From an uncultured Victivallales bacterium (lineage in GTDB: Bacteria; Verrucomicrobiota; Lentisphaeria; Oligosphaerales; JAFGRS01), in assembly GCA_903834675.1 (NCBI GenBank), contig CAILKC010000671.1, forward strand, positions 1-9,688: a DNA stretch of 9,688 nucleotides, written 5' to 3'. Made by a program: the position numbers and the translations under genes. The notes beneath the pieces were generated by a model. That model was not told where the DNA came from. It searched no databases and saw only the letters and a program-made list of their open reading frames with translations. Numbering within the stretch: the stretch's first letter is position 1; the number at the start of each line of letters is the position of its first letter. Positions 1 to 7,800 of this stretch are shown piece by piece.

Positions 1-380
1 CTGGCCGCAGGCGCGGGCGGTGGAGCCCACCGCAGCTCCAGCGGGCAATTTGGAGAGGCGCCTGGCCTCAGGCGCGGCGGTGGAGCCCACCGCATCTCCA
101 GCGAACCGCGGCGGGGGAGCCCACCGCATCTCCAGCGGTCTTCTGGAGAGGAGCCTGGCCGCAGGCGCGGGCGGGGGAGCCCACCGCAGCTCCACCAGAC
201 CGCGGTGGAGCCCACCGCATCTCCAGCGAACCGCGGGCGGTGGAGCCCACCGCATCTCCAGCGAACCGCAGCGGTGGAGCCCACCGCATCTCCAGCGAAC
301 CGCGGCGGTGGAGCCCACCGCAGCTCCAGCGAACCGCGGCGGTGGAGCCCACCGCATCTCCACGGTCTGCTGGAGAGGCA
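1..380. repeat. Left tandem array of hairpin-forming repeats (60-bp and about 34-bp units)
   Basis: Nine copies of a 17-bp inverted repeat, GCGGTGG-AGC-CCACCGC, start at 17, 77, 111, 171, 202, 237, 271, 305 and 339, at spacings of 60, 34, 60, 31, 35, 34, 34 and 34 bp. The copies at 111 and 171 carry G for T in the left arm. Long units continue into a second stem-loop with CTCCA/TGGAG arms (35-56 and 129-149) and a third with GCGCCTG/CAGGCGC arms (58-75; imperfect at 151-168). Short units keep only the first hairpin plus a tail with CTCCAGCGAACC. The array begins outside the window, since position 1 falls within stem-loop 3, and it fades out just before the oxidoreductase stop codon. Element order and orientation match the array at the right end. 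No transposase or spacer-like unique sequence is present. The repeats leave several frames open, which I regard as non-coding. Confidence 0.93.
357..376 (-). other. Stem-loop just downstream of the oxidoreductase stop codon
   Basis: The arms TCTCCA (357-362) and TGGAGA (371-376) enclose an 8-nt loop. On the minus strand this hairpin starts 7 nt after the TAG stop of the oxidoreductase and is followed at once by the first 17-bp palindrome of the array (339-355). It is the second stem-loop of the repeat unit, here as the terminal copy. It could stabilise the 3' end of the transcript or help stop transcription, but no T-run follows, so a standard intrinsic terminator is not supported. Confidence 0.5.
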
Positions 381-383
381 GTC

Positions 384-1763
384 CTATTCCGGCAGTTCCC
401 AGCCTTGGCGATAGGGTTCGCCTTGGATGATGGCGTCGGCTTCGGGGAAGCCGATAGCCTTGAGGTTGGCTGCGTCCCAAAGGATTTTCTTGCGTGTCCG
501 CAGGGCCAGCACCCCGAGCAGAGCCAGCTCGGTGAGGCGGCAGCCATAGGAGAACTCGGTGCCGGCGGGCGGGCCGCCCTTGCAGGCATCGATCCACTCC
601 CGGTGGTGCCCCGGCGAACGGGGTATCGACGCCGGCGGTGGGGTGTAGCTGTCCATCAGCGCCTGCGGGAACAGCCGCGGCGTCGCCCCGAGTCCGGGAC
701 AGACCAGGATCCCGCGGTCGCCGACAAACAGCGAGCCGCGGCCCGGCATCGGCTCGGTGCTGGGCCAGCCGTCCGGCGTCGGTGGCTGCAGCCCGCCGTC
801 GTACCAGGTTGCCCTGACGGGCACCTGGCGCCCCCGCCGTCCAAACTCGAAGTGACACATCTCGCCGTGCGGAGTCAACTCCGGGGAGGTCTGCCCGGCG
901 GCAAAGGCCTCGACGCTGATCGGGTCGTGCAGGTTCAGGGCCCAGCAGGCGGTATCGAGGTCATGGCAGACGAAGTCGCCGCTGGCGCCCAGGCCGAAGG
1001 TCCAGAAGTCGCGCCAGCGCACCGGCACGTAGGCCGGATGGTAGGCCCGCACGGGACGGGGGCCGAGCCAGAGGTCCCAATTGAAGCCGGCCGGGACGGG
1101 CGGCGTTTCCGTCGGCACCGCGGTCATGCCCTTGTGCCAGCGCGCCGCGCCGACCCAGGCATGGGCTTCGCGGACGGGACCGATGGCGCCATCCCAGAGC
1201 CATTCGCAGGCCTGCCGCACGCCGTCACGCGCGTGGCCGAGGTTGCCCATCTGGGTGGCCACGCCCATCTCGGCAGCGACGCGCGCCATGAGCCGCGCCT
1301 CGCGCAGGTTGTGCGCCATGGGCTTCTCGCAGTAGACATGCTTGCCCTGCCGCATGGCCACCACCGACACGTAAGCGTGCAGATGGTCCGGCGTGGCACA
1401 GACGATGGCATCGATCGCGGTCTCGCGGGCGAGCATGACGCGGAAGTCCTCGTACTCGGCGCAACGGAAGCCGGGAAGGGTCGCGCCGTAGTGCTTCTCG
1501 ATCTCGGCCTTCAGCGGCAGACGGCCCACGGGGCACTTGTAGAAGAAGTCGTCCTGATAGGCCTCTGCCGGGTCGGCCACGGCGATGATGCGGACATCGG
1601 GCAGCTTCATCAGCTCGGTGGCCACGCCGCGGCCCATGCCACCGGCGCCGACGATAGCGACGTTGACGGTGTCACTGGGCAGGGCCCGCGTCACCCGGAC
1701 GGGTCCGGGACGGTAGGTTACGGGATCGGTGAGCAGCCGTTTCCGCCGTGCTTCTAGTGCCAT
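384..1763 (-). CDS. Gfo/Idh/MocA family NAD(P)-dependent oxidoreductase
   Basis: This 459-aa protein is a probable sugar or polyol dehydrogenase-type oxidoreductase of the cytosol; its substrate cannot be read from the sequence. The N-terminal Rossmann fold shows GAGGMG at residues 39-44, an acidic residue in VADP (D64), and TPDH at 124-127. The family signature GKHVYCEKP ends at 148, with the expected catalytic Lys147. QMGNLGHA (171-178), ACEWLWDGAIGPVREAHAW (185-203) and NWDLWLGP (228-235) mark the subgroup that is common in Planctomycetota and relatives. GDFVCHDLD at 262-270 gives the D-x3-H pattern (Asp263, His267) typical of the active site. The C-terminal domain runs to WELPE. There is no Tat or Sec signal, unlike many relatives. 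The start at 1763 is chosen because AAGGAG lies 6 nt upstream; an in-frame ATG at 1787 would place that site inside the gene. The stop lies against the left repeat array. Confidence 0.95.
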   Translation of the reverse strand: MALEARRKRLLTDPVTYRPGPVRVTRALPSDTVNVAIVGAGGMGRGVATELMKLPDVRIIAVADPAEAYQDDFFYKCPVGRLPLKAEIEKHYGATLPGFRCAEYEDFRVMLARETAIDAIVCATPDHLHAYVSVVAMRQGKHVYCEKPMAHNLREARLMARVAAEMGVATQMGNLGHARDGVRQACEWLWDGAIGPVREAHAWVGAARWHKGMTAVPTETPPVPAGFNWDLWLGPRPVRAYHPAYVPVRWRDFWTFGLGASGDFVCHDLDTACWALNLHDPISVEAFAAGQTSPELTPHGEMCHFEFGRRGRQVPVRATWYDGGLQPPTPDGWPSTEPMPGRGSLFVGDRGILVCPGLGATPRLFPQALMDSYTPPPASIPRSPGHHREWIDACKGGPPAGTEFSYGCRLTELALLGVLALRTRKKILWDAANLKAIGFPEADAIIQGEPYRQGWELPE

Positions 1764-1769
1764 GCTTGG

Positions 1770-1775
1770 CTCCTT
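1770..1775 (-). promoter_or_regulatory. Shine-Dalgarno site of the oxidoreductase gene
   Basis: On the minus strand AAGGAG is followed by a 6-nt spacer (CCAAGC) and then ATG. This near-perfect site decides between the ATG at 1763 and the alternative in-frame ATG at 1787. It contrasts with the giant gene, which has no comparable site. Confidence 0.85.
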
Positions 1776-1802
1776 GGTGTGGGGCATGAATGAGGCCGGC
1801 GT

Positions 1803-1831
1803 TACGCTGGTCCGTGCGCGGCGAATGTCAA
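1803..1831 (-). promoter_or_regulatory. Possible sigma-70-type promoter for the oxidoreductase
   Basis: A perfect TTGACA (minus strand, 1831-1826) is followed by 17-19 nt and then the sequence AGCGTAAC, which matches a -10 box only weakly (CGTAAC keeps three of six consensus bases). It lies in the spacer upstream of the oxidoreductase, directly downstream of the 22-bp palindrome. The -35 match is clear, but the -10 is poor, so this could be chance. Confidence 0.3.
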
Positions 1832-1853
1832 GAGCCGCAGGCGCCTGCGGCTC
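1832..1853 (-). other. 22-bp perfect palindrome between the two genes
   Basis: The two 11-bp halves, GAGCCGCAGGC and GCCTGCGGCTC, are exact reverse complements. The palindrome begins 11 nt past the TGA of the giant gene and ends against the TTGACA hexamer. It could act as a transcript-end hairpin for the giant gene, as an attenuating hairpin, or as a dimeric repressor site overlapping the putative promoter. It has no loop and no following T-run, which argues against a standard intrinsic terminator. Its centre contains CAGGCGC and GCGCCTG, the two arms of stem 3 of the repeat arrays, but in inverted order. Confidence 0.6.
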
Positions 1854-1864
1854 GGTGGTGCCGT

Positions 1865-4800
1865 TCAGGCCGCTGCCCGGCGGCGGGCGAGGGCCAGGCC
1901 CAGGCGCCAGCAGACCCCGCCGAGCAGCGCGGCGAGGCCGAAGACAGGGCACACCCCGAGCAGCAGGCTGACCATCCCGGCGAGGGCGACGTAGGTCGCC
2001 AGGGAGCGCCGCGTGCCAGACGCCAGAGGCCAGGGACGCCACAGGCGGAGGAGGCCGAGAACCAGCACCACGGCAACCACGGCCGCACCCAGCCGCTCCA
2101 GCGCCTCGAGCAGGCCCACCGACAGCGCCCGAGCCGTGATCTGCACGCCGCCGCCGGGCGTGCTGAAACGGTAGGCCGACCAACGCCGCGGATCGAAGCT
2201 GGGGAAGTTGACCTCGAGGCTCGCCAGGCCGGGCGCGGCCCCCCCGCCAGGCAGATTGCTGAGCTTCTGCTGGTACTGGGCCGCGCGGGTCTGCTGGCCA
2301 CGGCGGCCGGAGACACCCTGTTTCGCCTCGCCCAACGACCGCGGGAGACCTTGGCTGGCTAGCACATCCATCTGTACGGCTTGGGGCTCTTCGGCGGACT
2401 GCGGTTTGGCGCTGACGGCGGCAGGCACGCCCTTGCGGAGGTCGGCCTTGGCCTTCTGGTCCAGGGAACCGCCCGGCGCCCCCCCGGCGCCCCCGGCGGC
2501 CTTCTCGAGCGGGACCCCTTGGTCGGCGGCGAGGTCGTTCTGCACCAGCCAGTCGCGCTGAAAAGAGTCGGTGGGGGCTGCGGCCTTGGCCGGGTGCAGC
2601 GCCGCGACGTCCCAATTAGCGCCAGCCTCCATCACGCGGTTGCGGGCCAGGCCGGTCGTCTGGGCGCTGAAGGCCAGGTTCATCCGGCGCCGATTATCCT
2701 CCAGCGAGACCGCGGACTGCTCGGTCTCAGCACGCTGCAACTGCCTGTCGGCGTCCTGGACGAGCTGCTGCGACTGCGCCATCTGTCCTTGCAGTTCCGG
2801 GTTGGCCAGGCGGGCCTCGTCAAGCCCGAGCAACTGCTGCGATTCGACGAGTTTCAGGTTGACCTGGCGCAGGTTGCTGGCGGCACGCGCCCTCTCGAAA
2901 GCACTGCCGAACTGCAGCGTTTCCATGAGGCGTTTGGCGAGTTTGTTCTGATAGGCGAGATAGTCGCTCTCGAACTCGCCACCCTGGCGCACCCGCCGCA
3001 GGGTGCCGCCAAAACCGAACCACAGGCGCGTCTCCGGCAGCCACAACTCGACCTGGCTGCGCTCGACATTGAGGTTGAGCGTACGCACAAAGGGCAGATT
3101 CGCAGGCAGGATTGGGCCGGGAAGGCGGAGGCGACCCGCGTACTTGAGCACGACGGTGTAGTCCAGGTCGCCCGCGGCGGTCTTGACCAGCGGCACCTGG
3201 ACCCGCTCCGGCGCGGCGGGATCGGGCTGGATGGGCTTGGCCAGGTCGGCGCCGACCCGCACGGTCCAGAGTACCGCGTCGGCGGGCATCTGCAGGTCGA
3301 GGAACTGCTCGGTGCGGTTATCCACCTGGTAGGTCTGTGAGGCGCGGTAGGCACCGCTGTCATCGACCAGCATCAGGGTCGCCGCCAAGCCGATGCGGGC
3401 ACCCGCGGTTTCGACCGCCACGCGGGGCTTGGTGCGGAACGTCGCCCGCGGCGCGGCGGCGCCGGACTTGACCACGAACGCCTGGGTCGAGCCGCCCTGG
3501 AATAGCGCCGAAACCAAGCCCCAATCCTTCTGTTGCGGCGTCAGCACCTCGAAATCGCTGCCGGGGTCCACCAGCACCTCGTCGCGCCCGGCGCTCTCGA
3601 CGGCCAGGCATTGGCGGTCGGTGCGGCCCGTGTCGACGCTGGGCAGAGTGATCTCCTGTTCCTGCTCGGTGAGCAGCCGGTCATGCTCGATGAGCACTCG
3701 CACCTCGCCGGTGACCTGATCCTGCAACTCAAGCACGACGGCGACAGCCTCGGCGTCCGGCCCTGGAGTCACGATCTTCTGGCGCAGATGCGGCACGGTA
3801 ATGCGCGCCTGTTCGAGGCGCTTGGGAAGACGGAAGCGGAACTCTTGCACGGCCGCCTTGTAGACCACGAAATAGAGCAGCGTGGTCTCCTCGATGGCCC
3901 GGTCGGTGACGCGCACGTTGGTGACGGTGTGACAGCGCACGCCCGGCGCCAGTGGCTGCAGGGCGATCTGGCCGGCCTGCGCCGCCTGGGTGGTGCTGAG
4001 CGCCAGGCGAGTCAGCGGGCGCTGCGCTTCCGTCATCCAGTCCAGAACGCGGCGCAGGTGTACGCTCTCGAGGCCGACGAGCTGGCGCGGGACGAGCTCG
4101 TACAGGGGATCGGCCTGGACCGCGATGCAGCCCTCCTGACGGCCGCTGTCGAGCACCCACAGGCGCGGCACCGGCACCTCCTGCACCAGCCCTGGCGCGC
4201 CCAGCCGGCCAGCCAGCACCATGGGCACCTCACCCAGCAGCCCGTTGGCCAGGTAGACGGTGACCACCTGCACGGCGCCGACCTTGGCGATGCCCCACTC
4301 GAAGAGGCCGGGAGCGCTGACCCGATCCAGCTCCAGGTCGGCCGGGACCTCGATGCGGACCCGGTGCAGAGGCCGCTGCTGGACGGTGAGCAAGAGGCGA
4401 CTCTCGAGGCGCCGCTCGCGCTCGGCGAGGCGCAGGATGGTCTGCACGTTGGCGGTCACCTCAGGCTGGGCCGCCGCGAGCACAAGCTTGAGCACGAAGG
4501 GCGTCTGCACGAACTCGTAGGCCTGATAGGAGGTTGTTCCCAGCGGGCTGTCGCGCACGGTCAAAGCCGCGTCGGCCAACAGGTCGATGCGCCGCAGTCC
4601 GGTCGGCTCAGCGCGGCGCACGGTCAGGGCCGGACTGTGCCGGACCAACATCTGTCCGGTATGCCGGATGGCGCCGACCACGCCCAGCACGGGGGCCTCG
4701 ATAGCGACTTCGCCCGAGCCCCCGCTGGCGCTCTGCCGCCAGGCCTGCACGGTGAAGGACTCGCGGTTCCGCGCCTGCTTCAGCAGGTTGATGTCCAGAC

Positions 4801-7800
4801 GTTGTGAGGCGCCGTCCTGACGGACTTCCCAGCCGCGTACGTTCGTCCCCTCGACGCGCTCGACCTGGTAGCCAGGGGGCAGGTCCACGGTGAAGAGCTC
4901 GCGGTCGCCATGCCGGAAGGCCAGGTCCATGGCCCAGGCCGTCTGCAGCCGGTCGTCGAGAATATCGAAGATGGCCTTCGAAACGACGGTCAGCGAACGG
5001 TCGGCCTGGCCCTCGCTGACGCGCGGCCGCCACTGGACCTGAAGCGCGCCGTCGGTCGGCAGGCTGGTGCGGAGGACCTCGCCGGCGGCGGTATCATCGT
5101 ACACCCGACGGTCGGCGGGGTTGCCGAGCCGCACCTCGGCGCCGACCGCAGAGACGGTAAGATCAAGCGTAGCGGCCGGGGCGGCAGGCAGGATGGCCGC
5201 AGCCACCCGCCAGCCGCCCTCCCGGGTCAGCCGCACTTGTGCCGTGAGCTCGAGCCGATGCCGCCCGCGCCCCTTGACCGCCAGCGAAACCAGGCTCGCT
5301 GGCGCCGCGGTCGACACCGCGGTCGACGCCGCGGCCTGGGGCCCGCCCGGCGCGGTCCCCGTCACCGCCGCCTGAACGATTCGCAACCGGGCCGCCTGGC
5401 CATCGAGCCGGGCGCGCGAAAGCACCGCCCCCGCCAGCGGAAAGGTCACCTCCACGAAGTCGGCGCTGAAGACCTCCACCTCGATCCAGCCGTCGAGTTC
5501 GAGGACGTCGCCGCTGCCGAGGCTGCCACTCAGAGCCATCCCGGCCAGCGCAAAGGGCACCGGGGGCGGGGTCCGGTCCGGATCGGGGAAGGCCGCCTGC
5601 CAGAGCGCCGCGAAGGCGTCGCGCGGCACCAGCACGAGGTCACCCACTTGCCCCGAGAGGCCGGGCGCGTAGGGAACGACGATGACGTCTTTGGGCACGG
5701 CAACCGGCTCCCCGAGCGGGATGCCCTGGATGATCACAGTCTGAGTCGGCGCCGGCCGCTCGGCCGCGGCTTCAGCGCCCCGGGCCCGCCCGCTGAGCGC
5801 CGCAAGCACAGCCAGCAGCAGGCCGAGCAGCGGCAGCGCCTGGCGCGGCAGCCCGGCAGCTGGCCTGCAGGAGACGAGCCCAGCCAGCAGATAGTAGGGC
5901 AGCAACAGACAGGCGCCATAGAAGGCGGCATTGAACACCGTGGGGAAGGCGACCAGGCCCGGCAGGGCCGGCAGCACTGTCGCCGCGCCCAGCACCGCCG
6001 CCACGTATGCGGCTTTGGCACGGGGTCCGCGGCGGGTCAACCCCGCCCCGGCGACGAGGACGCCCAGGCCGACCGCCCAGGCCAGGGCCGAGAGCCGGGC
6101 CTCACTGACGGTGAGCAGACGCAGTGACGGCGCCTCGCCGAGGCTACGAAACCGCAGGCTTCTGCCCTCGGCGACCAGGTTGATGGTGAGGCTGCGGGCG
6201 CCTTCCACCGCCCAACCGGCAACCCGAGCCGGCGGCGGACTGGCCGGCGTCCGCACGACCTCAGACGCAGCGTCCTTTCTGACTTTCCCCGCACTGCGCT
6301 CGAGGCCCTCGTTCTGGTTGGCGTCAAGCGCGGCGGTCGACAGGGTGGCGGACGCCGGCGCCGCGGGGGCATTCTGGGGCGCCGCCTTACCCTCCATCGC
6401 GTAAACGTCGGCTTTACGCGGCCCGTCGGCCAATTCCTCTTTGGCCGAGACCAGATTGCGGCTCGAAAGCCGGGCGACCTGTCGAGCCGAGCCGAGAGCC
6501 GCCAGGCAGCCACCCACGAGGCCACGCTCGAAACGGACCCCGCCGCTGCCACGCCAGAGTCCCCGAAATAGGCTCACGGCGGCGAGGCCCGGACCGGCGG
6601 CATCTTCGGCGACGACCGTGCCCGAGCTCTGCAAGACGGCGACATCGGTGGGCAGGTGGACCCGCCAGAGCAGGTCCGTCGAGGGCACCTCGGCCCCCAC
6701 CCCGCCCTCGGCATCATGGAAAATCAGTCGCGGCGCGGTCAAGCGTACGCGGCCCAGAGCGCCCAACGGCGGAATGGCGGTCTCGTAGAGCAACTGCAGT
6801 TCGCGGGTGGTGGCGGTCTGACTGGCGGGCAGGTCCAGGAGGATGCGCTCCTGATCCTGTTGCGGGCGGGCGGGGCTGCCATCCACGGTGACCGACCAGA
6901 GCTGGGTATCGCGCGGCAACTCGATGTCCACGTACAGTGCCTTGGTGCGCAGAACAAAGCTGGCCTGGGACTGAGCCGTACCCTGGGCCGACAGGACCGT
7001 GGTCATCTGGGCCTGCTGGATGATGGCCGGTGGCAGGGCGCAGCCACGCGGGCGCACCACGGTCAACTTCACCGGCGGCGGCTCCCCGATGAAGCCATAG
7101 GCCCCCAGCAGGCGCGGGCCGGGCTGGTACTGCGCCTCAACCAGTTCTCCGATGTCGACCTTACGGGGCGGCTGGGGCAGGCGCACGTCCAATTCGGGGT
7201 TGCCTTCCACCGCCAGGAAGCCAGACTGGTAGGCCACGCCGGCGGCGCGGACAATGGGCAGGTTGACCTCCGCCTGCGCGCCCTCGTCAAAGCGCATCTG
7301 GAAGTCGATGGCGAGCTTGCGCAGGCCACCGGCAGGCTGCGCCAGTTCGATTAGCCAGCGCCGCTCGGAGCCGGCCTCCTCGTGGGTGAATTCCTTGATC
7401 ACGGTATCGCCCAGACCGACGATCGAGAGCGCGACCGGAGTGCTGGCCGGTAGCAGCAGTTCGAGGCGGTTGGCGCGCGCCTCGGCGACGTCATAGACCA
7501 CCTCAGCGTGGCAGACCAAGGCCTCCGCTTCAACGCGGAAGAAGGAGAAGGTCTCGGCAGTCAGTCGGGGATCGATGCGGGAAACGGTCAGGGTGGCGGC
7601 GTAGGGCGGCGAATCATAGCGGTAGGCCAAGGTGGTGTCGATCCCAGCCAGGCCGTATTGGGCCTTCTCGTTCTCGTTCAGTGGCGTCAGACCTTTCAGG
7701 GTATCCGGCAGCACGCGCAAGTCCTCGCTGGCGTTGGCGGCGACGGCGCCGCTGTCACGGGTGGCGTCGCGGACGGTGAACAGCGGGAAGACGACCGACC

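Noticed and set aside
1..380. CRISPR array
   Set aside because: The units abut with no unique spacers between them, the arms and linkers are all repetitive, and no cas gene is nearby.
20..430. Plus-strand open frame through the left array (Pro/Ala/Arg-rich, repeated MEPTASPANR)
   Set aside because: It is the direct product of the repeat units read in frame. Other frames on both strands are also open, there is no ribosome site, and it runs into the 3' end of the oxidoreductase on the opposite strand.
240..1757. A long plus-strand open frame of about 505 codons opposite the oxidoreductase
   Set aside because: It is antisense to a clear Gfo/Idh/MocA gene with intact motifs. Its product has no recognisable domain, and it starts inside repeats. 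Long shadow frames are common in DNA this G+C-rich.
1832..1853. Intrinsic (Rho-independent) terminator for the giant gene
   Set aside because: The hairpin is strong, but the following minus-strand bases are TTGACATTCG with no T-run, and the palindrome has no natural loop.
1764..2615. Upstream extension of the oxidoreductase frame, giving a 743-residue protein
   Set aside because: The extra residues overlap the 3' end of the giant gene out of frame and look like low-complexity shadow sequence. A strong Shine-Dalgarno site marks the start at 1763.
3533..4807. Plus-strand open frame of about 424 codons within the giant gene
   Set aside because: It is antisense to continuous, motif-bearing coding sequence and has no family features. 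The other plus-strand frames at 2381-3340, 4910-6127 and 7508-8491 are rejected for the same reason.
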